Assembly: GCA_002453315.1 (NCBI GenBank)
Contig: DKGO01000137.1
Location: 1 to 23,458, forward strand
Length of the DNA: 23,458 nt
Reading direction: 5' to 3'
DNA from: Caryophanales bacterium UBA6768
GTDB lineage: Bacteria; Bacillota; Bacilli; Bacillales_D; Amphibacillaceae
Made by a program: the position numbers and the translations under genes. The first letter of the stretch is position 1. Each line of letters opens with the position of its first letter. Below the pieces are notes generated by a model. It ran no database searches. It had not been told where the DNA came from and saw nothing but the letters and a program-made list of their open reading frames with translations. This document shows, piece after piece, positions 1 through 7,383 of this stretch.

Positions 1-110
1 CTTTGGGAGAACTCAATCCAATTAAAGTTTTAGGTGGTGGGTTTTCCATAACAGATTTCTTGGCAAATGATGAGAATGGATGGGGTAAAGTATTAGATAC
101 GTTAATTTAA
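1..110 (+). CDS. 3' end of an unidentified gene (partial)
   Basis: An open frame enters from the left edge and stops with TAA at 108-110, giving about 35 C-terminal residues that include the stretch KVLGGGFSITDFLAND. I do not recognise the family from this tail. The stop lies only 16 bases before the start of the acetoacetate decarboxylase-like gene on the same strand, so it is probably the preceding gene of the same operon. Its function should be judged from the sequence to the left of this window. Confidence 0.55.
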   Translation, partial: LGELNPIKVLGGGFSITDFLANDENGWGKVLDTLI

Positions 111-126
111 AAGGGGTTGCTTTAAC

Positions 127-843
127 ATGAAAAATTATGAATATACCATATTACCTGAATATGCACCTTTATATCCAAAATTACCATATCACTATAAAGG
201 ATTCGAAAAAGTAAGTGTATTTTGTAGGGCTGATGTTGACAAACTAAAAAGACACATTCCAAAAGAATTTGAATTGACATCAGATATTTTTGAAGTGTTT
301 GTTTTGAAAAATAATGAGATTGATGGTTTAAAGCCATATAGTGAGGGAGGAATTGTAATTCCCTGTAAATATAATGGAATAGAAGGTGCAACGGTCGCTT
401 ATGAGTATGTGACAACGGATGATGCCCTATGTGCTGGCAGAGAAATTTGGGGGTATCCAAAAAAATTAGCGGAGGTTTCTTTTGAAAGGGAAGGTAAAAG
501 TATTAAAGCAACCTGCTCAAGAGATGGAGGGAAATTAATCAATATTTCTTTTCATGAAGATGATACTAAAAATTTTGAAATTCCAACATTTTCTCCTAGG
601 CTACAGGTGAAAAGGATGACACATCCTGAAAAACTTGAAACAGATGTTAATTTTATCATTAAAAATGAATTAGAAAACCCAGAGACGAAATTATCAGTTA
701 ACGGAAATGCTGAATTAGAAATTAGGGGTAATTCCGCCGATCCACTAGATCAATTGGGGTTTAAGGGAATAATTGGATCTAATTATTCTGAGGGAACGTT
801 TACGTTAACTTATGGAAAAGTGTTAAAAGATCTTAATAAATAA
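127..843 (+). CDS. acetoacetate decarboxylase family protein
   Basis: The 238-residue product matches the acetoacetate decarboxylase family in length and motifs. The family enzyme converts acetoacetate to acetone and CO2 through a Schiff base on a lysine. The signature GREIWGYPKK lies at residues 104-113. By comparison with the clostridial enzyme the Schiff-base lysine is K112, with the pKa-lowering neighbour K113, and E73 in YSEGG corresponds to the clostridial active-site glutamate. The clostridial Arg29 position appears to be a hydrophobic residue here (aligned by eye), so the substrate might be a different beta-keto acid. The ATG follows a GGGG-containing ribosome site. The gene sits in one direction with a symporter and a short-chain dehydrogenase, which suggests a small keto/hydroxy-acid catabolic cluster. 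The family call is firm; the exact substrate is open. Confidence 0.85.
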   Translation: MKNYEYTILPEYAPLYPKLPYHYKGFEKVSVFCRADVDKLKRHIPKEFELTSDIFEVFVLKNNEIDGLKPYSEGGIVIPCKYNGIEGATVAYEYVTTDDALCAGREIWGYPKKLAEVSFEREGKSIKATCSRDGGKLINISFHEDDTKNFEIPTFSPRLQVKRMTHPEKLETDVNFIIKNELENPETKLSVNGNAELEIRGNSADPLDQLGFKGIIGSNYSEGTFTLTYGKVLKDLNK

Positions 844-922
844 ATTTTGCAATTAATTTTCTTAAAATATCACTTAGAGTGTAAAAATATATTTGATTAT
901 TACTGAAGTAGGTACGATTAAA

Positions 923-936
923 TGATAACGTTGTCA
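923..936 (+). promoter_or_regulatory. cre-like (CcpA) operator upstream of the symporter genes
   Basis: The 14-mer TGATAACGTTGTCA is nearly palindromic around CG and matches the Bacillus catabolite-responsive element consensus TGWAARCGYTWNCW at 12 of 14 positions by my count. Its right half, TTGTCA, could also serve as a -35 element, with an AT-rich -10 about 19 bases further on. It lies in the 137-base gap between the decarboxylase and the symporter pair. Carbon catabolite repression of the uptake genes is an inference. Confidence 0.45.
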
Positions 937-980
937 AAATCTATAGGATAAATTTTATTATAAAAAGGGAGAGGGAATTA

Positions 981-1094
981 ATGGGTTCTATTCCATTTAT
1001 AGCGTGGTTGTTTTATGTGATTATTCCTATTGGGTCCGGAATTGTTACTATCTGGCTTCTTAATAGAAATAAGGTGAAGGGGGAAGACAAATAA
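981..1094 (+). CDS. 37-residue membrane peptide, symporter small accessory protein
   Basis: An ATG preceded by AGGGAGAGGG opens a 37-codon frame: an N-terminal hydrophobic helix (about residues 4-27, including the segment FYVIIPIGSGIVTIWLL) followed by a charged tail RNKVKGEDK. Its TAA ends at 1094 and the symporter ATG begins at 1095, so the genes abut with no gap and are almost surely translationally coupled. Small single-helix partners encoded immediately before sodium:solute symporters are known in Firmicutes. The helix, the tail charge and the coupling fit that class. Automatic callers usually miss genes of this length. Confidence 0.75.
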   Translation: MGSIPFIAWLFYVIIPIGSGIVTIWLLNRNKVKGEDK

Positions 1095-2519
1095 ATGATT
1101 GCAACTTTTATCATATATTTAGTGATTGTGTTAGTAATTGGAACTTTAGCTGAACGTTTTGTGTCAAAAAGTGAGAAAGGATTTTACCTAGGGGACAGAA
1201 GATTTGGTCCTTTTACAACTGCAATAAGTGCTGGTGCAACCGACTCGAGTGGCTGGCAGTTTATTGGAGCCGTAGGATATGCTTATGCATTTGGAATTTC
1301 GGCAATGTGGATGCTTCCGGGTATTGTTTTAGGCTACTTATTTAACTGGGTATTTATCGCTCCACGACTTCAAAAATTTGGGATTGAACATGAGGTATTG
1401 AATCTATCAGATTACTGGGAAAAAAGGTTTAACGATAAATCACATTTATTAAAACGTACGTCTGGGGTTATCATTTCTTTGTTTTTTATTGCCTATATGG
1501 CTTCCCAATTATCCGCAGCTGGAATTACATTTGAAACGATATTTAATTTGGATTTTAAAATTAGTATATTAATTAGTGTTGTTTTTGTTTTATCCTATAC
1601 TATTATGGGAGGTTATATTTCAGTTATTTGGACTGACTTTATTCAAGGAATGGTAATGTTAGGTGTTTTGTTAATAGCCCCTATCGTGTTAATTTTATAT
1701 TTTTGGGGATTCCCCGAATTTTTTCAAACCATCCAAGCCATTGATCCTATTTTGGTATCATATGGTGGTGGAGAAGTTGGAGCAGTAGCATTTGGTGTAA
1801 TTATTGGTTTATTTGGTATCGGGTTTGCTTATCCAGGACAACCACAATTATTGCAACGTTTTTTATCAGCTAGAGATGAAAAAACGATAAGACAGGGAAC
1901 ATACATTTCTGTCATATGGGCTGTTGTCATTGTTGCTGGGTCTAATTTAATTGGGTTAATTGCAAGAATTTTATTGCCAAGTATAAATGATCCAGAATAT
2001 GCATTTCCAACTTTAGCAATGGATTTATTTCCGGCAGTAATTGGAGGAATTGTAATTGCTGCTATTTTCGCTGCGATACAGTCCACTTTTTCATCACAAT
2101 TAATGGTAGCTACTCAATCGATTGCAACAGATATAATCAAGACAATTTCAAAAAAGAAATATACAAATAAACAAAATGTAACGATGGCCCGGGTAATAAT
2201 GTTAGTCCTTAGTATATTGGCTACTGTTATTGCTTTATTAAATATAGAGACAGTATTTCATTTAACTTTATATGCCTTTGCTGGGTTAGGGGCGAGTTTT
2301 GGTCCACTTCTAATTTTAAGTTTAACAACGGATAAAGTTACTGTACAAGGTGCATTTTGGGGAATGATTTTGGGAACAGTAGTTACGGTAATATGGAAAT
2401 TATCACCGTATTCAGTTTATTTATATGAAATAATACCGGGAATTATTTTTTCTGTTATGACAATATTATTGGTTAGTAAATGGACTTATAAAAAAAGTTC
2501 AAATGAAAATTTGAGCTAA
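1095..2519 (+). CDS. sodium:solute symporter (SSS/PutP-like)
   Basis: This 474-residue polytopic protein has about 12-13 hydrophobic segments. Early on it carries DSSGWQFIGAVGYAYAFG, the typical SSS region of helices 1-2. Late in the protein AAIQSTFSSQLMVATQSIA resembles the PutP segment whose Ser/Thr residues help bind sodium. It should couple Na+ entry to uptake of a small solute through the cell membrane. PutP-type members carry proline, others carry short carboxylates, and the motifs alone do not choose. Neighbouring decarboxylase and dehydrogenase genes suggest an organic acid. The gene follows the 37-residue peptide without a gap, and the dehydrogenase starts 30 bases downstream. Confidence 0.88.
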   Translation: MIATFIIYLVIVLVIGTLAERFVSKSEKGFYLGDRRFGPFTTAISAGATDSSGWQFIGAVGYAYAFGISAMWMLPGIVLGYLFNWVFIAPRLQKFGIEHEVLNLSDYWEKRFNDKSHLLKRTSGVIISLFFIAYMASQLSAAGITFETIFNLDFKISILISVVFVLSYTIMGGYISVIWTDFIQGMVMLGVLLIAPIVLILYFWGFPEFFQTIQAIDPILVSYGGGEVGAVAFGVIIGLFGIGFAYPGQPQLLQRFLSARDEKTIRQGTYISVIWAVVIVAGSNLIGLIARILLPSINDPEYAFPTLAMDLFPAVIGGIVIAAIFAAIQSTFSSQLMVATQSIATDIIKTISKKKYTNKQNVTMARVIMLVLSILATVIALLNIETVFHLTLYAFAGLGASFGPLLILSLTTDKVTVQGAFWGMILGTVVTVIWKLSPYSVYLYEIIPGIIFSVMTILLVSKWTYKKSSNENLS

Positions 2520-2549
2520 TCGTTTAATGTCGAGAAAGGATAGATATTT

Positions 2550-3323
2550 TTGGAATTTAATGATAAGGTTGGCATCATCACTGGAGCAGCCGGGGTATTA
2601 GGGAGATCACTCGTTAAATTATACATTAAAAAAGGGGCAAAGTTAGTACTGATAGATTTAAATGAGAAAGAATTAAACGAAATTTATCAACTCCATTCTT
2701 CATCCGATATGCTATTAATTAAAGCCGATGTAACAAGGGAAGAAGATGTAAAAGAATATTATAAAAGGGCAGTAGATAAATTTGGGAAAATCGACTTTGT
2801 CATTAATAATGCAGGTATTGAAGGAAAACTTGAAAGCTTGCATAATTTAAAAGTAATTGATTTTGACAGAGTCATCAATATTAATGTAAAAAGTGTATTT
2901 TTGAATTTAAAATATGCCCTACAAGTCATGTTAAAACAAGGATATGGAAATATAGTGAATATTTCATCAGATGCAGGTTTTAGTGCCTCTCCAGGGTTAA
3001 GTGCCTATGTAACGTCCAAACACGGAGTAATAGGGTTAACGAAGAGTGCAGCAGTCGAGTATGGAGAACATAATATAAGAATTAATTCTGTTTGCCCAGG
3101 GTCATTAAATTCCAGAATGATGGATTCAATTAAAAAAATGAGTGCCGATTCTAACATTGGAAATAACTCCCATGATGAGATAAATTATGAGGATAGAATT
3201 CCTTTAAAAAGATTTGGCAATGCTAGTGAAGTAGCTGAACTGGTTTGTTTTTTAACTTCTGATAGAGCCTCTTTTATAAATGGGAGTAATTATTTAATTG
3301 ATGGAGGAAAAAGTGCCTGGTAG
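2550..3323 (+). CDS. short-chain dehydrogenase/reductase (SDR), NAD-type
   Basis: The 257-residue product is a classical SDR. It has the nucleotide-binding TGAAGVLG at 11-18, Asp36 after the second strand (which favours NAD over NADP), NNAG at 86-89, and the catalytic set Ser140, Tyr153 and Lys157 in YVTSK. The C-terminal LIDGGKSAW region is also normal for the class. The start is a TTG, supported by GAAAGGA about 10 bases upstream and by the position of the Rossmann motif. Classical SDRs of this size oxidise secondary alcohols. Beside an acetoacetate decarboxylase-like gene, a 3-hydroxybutyrate or similar hydroxyacid dehydrogenase is an attractive but unproven guess. Confidence 0.9.
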   Translation: MEFNDKVGIITGAAGVLGRSLVKLYIKKGAKLVLIDLNEKELNEIYQLHSSSDMLLIKADVTREEDVKEYYKRAVDKFGKIDFVINNAGIEGKLESLHNLKVIDFDRVININVKSVFLNLKYALQVMLKQGYGNIVNISSDAGFSASPGLSAYVTSKHGVIGLTKSAAVEYGEHNIRINSVCPGSLNSRMMDSIKKMSADSNIGNNSHDEINYEDRIPLKRFGNASEVAELVCFLTSDRASFINGSNYLIDGGKSAW

Positions 3324-3408
3324 TTTATATTAAGTGTTCTAATTCTGAATCGTATAGTGGAGGGTTAATTATTTCTCATTAACATACTTGATATAATAAT
3401 AAGTGTAC

Positions 3409-3455
3409 AAAAACGTCTTGTTTACTTTTTTAATTTGTAAACGAGACGTTTTTTG
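3409..3455 (+). terminator. rho-independent terminator after the SDR gene
   Basis: A 17-base arm at 3409-3425 pairs with 3437-3453 (core ACGTCTTGTTTAC with GTAAACGAGACGT, one G-T wobble), with a T-rich loop and a trailing T run. It lies about 85 bases after the SDR stop and closes the catabolic cluster. Confidence 0.85.
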
Positions 3456-3650
3456 TTCACCCAGATAGGTGAATTAGAGAGTCCCAAGTACAATCATGTA
3501 GCGGTTAGCCCATAGCTAAAAAGACATAGGTGTTCATTGAATATGGAATCTGAAGAGGCAAAATCAGGTCTAACGAATAGATATCATATAGAAGGCAATG
3601 GTATTGTTTTCTGAAAAACAGTTCATAACTTATTATGCCCCCTAACTTTG
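3455..3650 (+). mobile_element. degraded group II intron, 5' (domain I) remnant
   Basis: Directly after the terminator, GTTCACCCAGATAGGTG resembles the conserved 5' end of bacterial group II introns (as in the lactococcal Ll.LtrB, GTGCGCCCAGATAGGGTG). About 90 bases on, GAATCTGAAG, GCAAAA, CAGGTCTAACGAATAGA and CATATAGAAGGC appear in the order familiar from domain I of group II introns. I see no reverse transcriptase/maturase frame, no recognisable domain V and no 3' end, so only a left-end relic remains. The right boundary given is approximate. The similarity was recognised by eye, so the intron class is not assigned. Confidence 0.5.
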
Positions 3651-3922
3651 AATCCAGATTTATTCATCGTAAATACTATTTAATTTTATTATCGATTACC
3701 TACCCGCAAAGATCGATCATCTTACTCAATAATCTCCCTTTGATAGAATTGTAGGATTGATCAAAATCATGCATAAATTGACAAATAAAACGGAAACTAG
3801 TGTAACTGTTGTTAAATAGTGTTCAGATAAAATTATTGTGCAACAATTTATATCTATTCTGATAAGCAATAGTGGCCGTTTTAATAAGACTTGGGGCTCT
3901 AAATGGAGGTTAGGAGAAAGGT
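3651..3922. other. intergenic stretch without recognisable genes
   Basis: AT-rich sequence with stops in all frames. It must contain the promoter of the following YIEGIA-type gene, but I cannot single out convincing -35/-10 boxes. An imperfect dyad pairs TTGTT near 3810 with GTGCAACAA near 3838-3846. The last bases, GGAGGTTAGGAGAAAGG, hold the ribosome site for the gene at 3923. Confidence 0.4.
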
Positions 3923-4810
3923 ATGGAAAAATATTTACTTGAGGTAATTATTGGTACTGTTATGGGATTTATTGCAAGAATTGCATTTCTAAGAACAGAC
4001 TTTAGACAGTATCCTACATATCCAACCGGTAGAAATATTCACATTTCATTTGGTTTTATCGCAGCCATGATTGGAGCGGTGGCTGTCCCTGCAGTGGCTG
4101 AATCCGATTGGACTGCCGTTACATTTTTGGGTCTTGCTGCCACACAGTTTAGGGAGATTCGATCGATGGAAAGGGAGACACTAGAAAAAGTCGATCTAAA
4201 AGAATTAGTCAAGCGAGGTGAAGGATTTATTGAGGGAATGGCCCAAGCCTTCGAGAGTCGTAATTATTTTGTTATGTTTGTTGCCCTAATAACAACGTTA
4301 ATTTCCATATATAAAATTTGGCTAGGAATGATAGGTGGGATTATATTTATCTTTATCTCTAAGCTTTTGATGAAAGGAAAAATGCTCATGAAAATAGCAG
4401 ATATTTCCGAAGGTGAGATAAGGTTTGATGGTCCGAATCTTTATGTCAGCGATATTCATATTAAAAATGTCGGGCTGAAGGAAAGTCAAAAAGTTATTAC
4501 GGAGAGGGCAGTTGGTGCAATTATAACACCTAAAAATGAAAATAGCATACTGACAATATCCAATCTAGGACAACGACAAGCAATGTTACACCATATTTCA
4601 AATGCATTAGGATCTTATCTTGATTCCGGAGAACCTGATTTCATCCCACTTTCAAAAAGAAATATGGAGGATGGAAGGGTTGCGTTATTTTTTTTACCAA
4701 GGGAAAAGGATTTTAAACAAATTAAAACGGTTTTAAGACATGTCCCAATTCTTGATAGTGCTATTCGTTTACCAAGTAAGGCAGTAAAAGGGAAAGGGAA
4801 GGATAGGTGA
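3923..4810 (+). CDS. YIEGIA family spore-envelope membrane protein (YphB/SeaA-like)
   Basis: The 295-residue product belongs to the YIEGIA family of spore-forming Bacillales, whose B. subtilis member is, as I recall, YphB (SeaA), implicated in spore envelope assembly. It starts with an N-terminal membrane helix (IIGTVMGFIARIAF) and a second around residues 42-60. The family signature sits at about residues 102-107 but reads FIEGMA instead of YIEGIA. Further helices follow at about 117-150, then a soluble C-terminal domain rich in beta strand, ending in a basic tail KAVKGKGKDR. The next gene starts six bases downstream and encodes the small partner, so the two are co-expressed. Action in the forespore membrane is inferred from the family. 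Confidence 0.8.
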   Translation: MEKYLLEVIIGTVMGFIARIAFLRTDFRQYPTYPTGRNIHISFGFIAAMIGAVAVPAVAESDWTAVTFLGLAATQFREIRSMERETLEKVDLKELVKRGEGFIEGMAQAFESRNYFVMFVALITTLISIYKIWLGMIGGIIFIFISKLLMKGKMLMKIADISEGEIRFDGPNLYVSDIHIKNVGLKESQKVITERAVGAIITPKNENSILTISNLGQRQAMLHHISNALGSYLDSGEPDFIPLSKRNMEDGRVALFFLPREKDFKQIKTVLRHVPILDSAIRLPSKAVKGKGKDR

Positions 4811-4816
4811 AACTGA

Positions 4817-5011
4817 ATGGATAAGGATTTACCAACAAATATTATGGCTGTCATTACAATAAACCAAGAAAACCTCAAGGGTGGTGGGGTCCCTATATTT
4901 ATTGCAATGGATAAGGATGAATTGCAGCAAACAAGCTCAAGGCTTGAGAAGATCCTTGATGCCTCTGCACATGAAATCGATCAAAATACAATGATTATTG
5001 TAGCCCATTAA
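4817..5011 (+). CDS. capping complex subunit for YIEGIA
   Basis: This 64-residue protein follows the YIEGIA gene by six bases and matches the small companion that always sits next to it in spore formers. It has no signal or membrane helix. Strand-like segments (IMAVITI, VPIFIAMD) are followed by one helix (DELQQTSSRLEKILDASAH) and a final strand (NTMIIVAH). It is probably a cytosolic or forespore partner of the upstream membrane protein. The identification rests on size, sequence style and location. Confidence 0.75.
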   Translation: MDKDLPTNIMAVITINQENLKGGGVPIFIAMDKDELQQTSSRLEKILDASAHEIDQNTMIIVAH

Positions 5012-5154
5012 ATGATAGTTTTTATAGGTTGAAAAATTTGCGTCCATTCAGTGGGGACTTATCGTTCGATGATTGAACCTATATTTAGGGTATCTTCATG
5101 TATACTTTTCCAAATTAGACAAAAAATTAAAGGAGGAATGAAATTTTAGAAAGA

Positions 5155-6132
5155 GTGAGTTTTATGCGGTTTTTAGCTTTAATAAAAAAAGGTAATTTAT
5201 CCTCTGGTCTTGCTGCACTTGGTAATTTGATTATTTCAATAGCAAAGTTTATTGTTGCTTTCATTAGTGGGAATGGGACAATGTTTGCAACTGCCATGCA
5301 TTCAATGGCAGATACGATAAACCAGGGATTTGTTTATATTGGTAGTATTTTAGCGGAAATGACTCCATCAAAGCGATTTCCAATTGGCTTTGGTAGGGTG
5401 ATTAATATATTTTGTATGGTTGCAGTCATTGTTGTGACTGTCATGGCTTATGAGACACTAAAATCGGGTTGGGAGTTACTGCTGAATCCTCAGGAATCCA
5501 GTAATTTTATTTTGAATATTAGTGTTTTGGTGATTGCATTTTTAATTGATGGTTATGTTTTATTGAGAACGATGAAAGAAATCATTCATGAAGCGGGAGC
5601 CAAGCGGCATAGTAATTTATTTGTGGATGCGTATAAAAATGTAAAAAAATCTGCTCCAGCGACGAAGCTTGTTTTTTATGAGGATATTGTAGCAACACTT
5701 GGGGCAGTGCTTGCCATTATCGGAATTATTCTTGGTCAATTTTTTGGAATATTAAAAGCCGATGGATTAATTTCTATTTTAATTGGAATGCTTATGCTGT
5801 TTGTCGTTTTTAGAGTTGGATACGATAATATGGTAGGTTTAATTGGAGTTGCGGCACCGGTTGTAGTTGAAAAGGCAATTGCGGAAAAGCTGCTATCAGA
5901 CCCTTGTGTTGTAGATATTTATGGGATGCGTGTTATTCAGGAAGGAAGAGCATATCATGTGGAAGTGACAGTAGAGCTAAAGAAAGGCCTTACCTTGGCA
6001 GAAGCGGATGACTTAAAATTCAAACTGACGGAGATACTGTTGCGTGAACCAAATATTACAGACGTAGTACTAGGCATCATTGAAGATAATGATAAAAAAA
6101 CGTGGCCGGATGAGATGAACCAGCGCCCATAG
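5155..6132 (+). CDS. cation diffusion facilitator (CDF) family transporter
   Basis: The 325-residue protein has the CDF layout: about six membrane helices and a cytoplasmic C-terminal domain (residues ~235-325). Metal-site features are HSMAD (HxxxD) in helix 2 and EDIVATLGA in helix 5. CDF proteins export Zn2+, Fe2+, Mn2+ or similar ions by proton antiport; the EDxxA form of helix 5 occurs in a subgroup whose metal I cannot state. The start is uncertain. The GTG at 5155 lies 18 bases after the excellent AGGAGG at 5131-5136, which is long. The in-frame ATG at 5164 is still further. The in-frame codon with good spacing is an ATT at 5143. Confidence 0.85.
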   Translation: MSFMRFLALIKKGNLSSGLAALGNLIISIAKFIVAFISGNGTMFATAMHSMADTINQGFVYIGSILAEMTPSKRFPIGFGRVINIFCMVAVIVVTVMAYETLKSGWELLLNPQESSNFILNISVLVIAFLIDGYVLLRTMKEIIHEAGAKRHSNLFVDAYKNVKKSAPATKLVFYEDIVATLGAVLAIIGIILGQFFGILKADGLISILIGMLMLFVVFRVGYDNMVGLIGVAAPVVVEKAIAEKLLSDPCVVDIYGMRVIQEGRAYHVEVTVELKKGLTLAEADDLKFKLTEILLREPNITDVVLGIIEDNDKKTWPDEMNQRP

Positions 6133-6143
6133 CATGATGGGCG
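6124..6143 (+). terminator. weak hairpin spanning the CDF stop codon
   Basis: CGCCCAT (6124-6130) pairs perfectly with ATGGGCG (6137-6143) around a six-base loop. The stem includes the start of the TAG stop. Only a broken T tract follows. It sits between convergent genes and could slow or end transcription. Confidence 0.35.
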
Positions 6144-6173
6144 GTTATGTGTTATTTGACAACTATCACATTT

Positions 6174-7097
6174 TTACAAGCTAACGGTAGACTCCACCAC
6201 CGTAAACGTATTGTTTATCGTATCTAAATTGCCGATGGCTCCAATGGGGATAGCTGCCTTAAAAAAACCATGTCCTGTCGTGACATTTGTCATTAAAGGT
6301 TTTCCTAAAGGAACGATAAAAGCGTTGATTAAATCATCATATGATGTACCATAAGCTATTTGGCAATTGGTACATTCCCCCATGACAATCCCAATACAAT
6401 CGTCAAATTTTCCAGCTAACTTAAGCATTTCTAAATATCTGTAAACTGTATTAACGGGTTCATTTGTTTCCTCTAAAAATAGTATTTTCCCCCTCGTATC
6501 GATTTCAAATGGTGTACCAAATGCACTGATGATAGATGTTAAATTGCCACCAACAATAGGTCCCGTGACATTTCCCGGGATTCGACTTATTTGTGGAATA
6601 GACGGTGGATTAACAATCGTGCGAGTAGGTACTAGACTAGAGGTCGCAGAAAAAAACTGATTAAAATTATACATTGGCGTGCTTTGATTAAAGTTTATCA
6701 ATAGCAAACTATGTAGTGTAATCAAGTTTGATAATTGTGCTAATGTGTTCAGCAAAATAGTGATATCACTATAACCAGATAGAAGTTTTGGATGATCCTG
6801 AATAAATGAATAATCCAAAAAAGGTAATATTCCCGCAACCCCTACTCCCCCTCTGGTTGGTAAAATTAACTTTACTGCCTCGTTAGCGAACATATTCATT
6901 AAATCTTGTGCCCTCATTTCAGGTGGACCCGCTAGAAATCCCGTACTTGCATAAACAGATTCACCTATCACAACTTCAAATCCGAAATCCCTTAATGTTG
7001 CGATTCTCTCATTAATGGTATCCGCCGCTAAGGGTGAACCTAATGTGACGATTCCAATGGTATCACCAAATTGCAAAATGGGTGGTTTAATTGCCAT
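6174..7097 (-). CDS. S66 family LD-carboxypeptidase (LdcA/MccF-like)
   Basis: This 307-residue soluble protein has the S66 peptidase hallmarks: nucleophile Ser110 in GYSD (108-111), an acid in FLEE (Glu209 or Glu210) and the catalytic His276 in GHG. The N-terminal GDTIGIVTLGSP and TRGGVG (81-86) are also family features. Members either trim the terminal D-Ala from muropeptide tetrapeptides during wall recycling or hydrolyse peptide-nucleotide antibiotics (MccF). Nothing here separates the two. There is no signal peptide, consistent with cytosolic wall recycling. An AGGTG ribosome site precedes the ATG. The gene is convergent with the CDF gene and transcribed alone. Confidence 0.88.
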   Translation of the reverse strand: MAIKPPILQFGDTIGIVTLGSPLAADTINERIATLRDFGFEVVIGESVYASTGFLAGPPEMRAQDLMNMFANEAVKLILPTRGGVGVAGILPFLDYSFIQDHPKLLSGYSDITILLNTLAQLSNLITLHSLLLINFNQSTPMYNFNQFFSATSSLVPTRTIVNPPSIPQISRIPGNVTGPIVGGNLTSIISAFGTPFEIDTRGKILFLEETNEPVNTVYRYLEMLKLAGKFDDCIGIVMGECTNCQIAYGTSYDDLINAFIVPLGKPLMTNVTTGHGFFKAAIPIGAIGNLDTINNTFTVVESTVSL

Positions 7098-7189
7098 GAT
7101 TTACACCTACATTTCATGTCTTTAACCTATTGTATTTAAAATGTATTTAAAATGTTCCAATTTAGCTTCTGAAAAAACCAAAGAAGCCT

Positions 7190-7290
7190 ATTCGGAATAC
7201 AGTGAACAACTCATAGAAATGATTCAAAATTTGCTCGGTTATTACAGAATTTATAAGCGAGAAAGTCCATGTCTTTAGGCGTGGGATGAA
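7190..7290 (+). mobile_element. IS200/IS605-type right-end relic with hairpin
   Basis: CCATGTC (7267-7273) pairs with GGCGTGG (7278-7284, with G-T wobbles) around a TTTA loop. This is the CCACGCCTTTAGGCGTGG style of hairpin found near the 3' end of tnpB-carrying IS605 elements. The sequence just before translates to YYRIYKRESPCL, reminiscent of out-of-frame readings of such ends. No intact transposase or TnpB frame remains. The following frame, from 7287, reads about 35 residues (KYIRGRWYATVAIKF and onward) before a stop and is not assigned. Only the hairpin is directly seen; the family is recognised by eye. Confidence 0.4.
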
Positions 7291-7383
7291 AGCGTATAAA
7301 TATATTCGTGGACGTTGGTATGCCACTGTTGCTATTAAATTTGAAGCAGAAAAACCGGTAAAAGAGCTGGGGGGTTCTATACA

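Noticed and set aside
122..460. 112-codon minus-strand frame
   Set aside because: Antisense to the decarboxylase-like gene, rich in His/Tyr/Leu low-complexity sequence with no motif.
3542..3614. Short plus-strand frame MESEEAKSGLTNRY
   Set aside because: It lies in the group II intron-like domain I sequence, lacks a ribosome site and is explained by RNA structure conservation.
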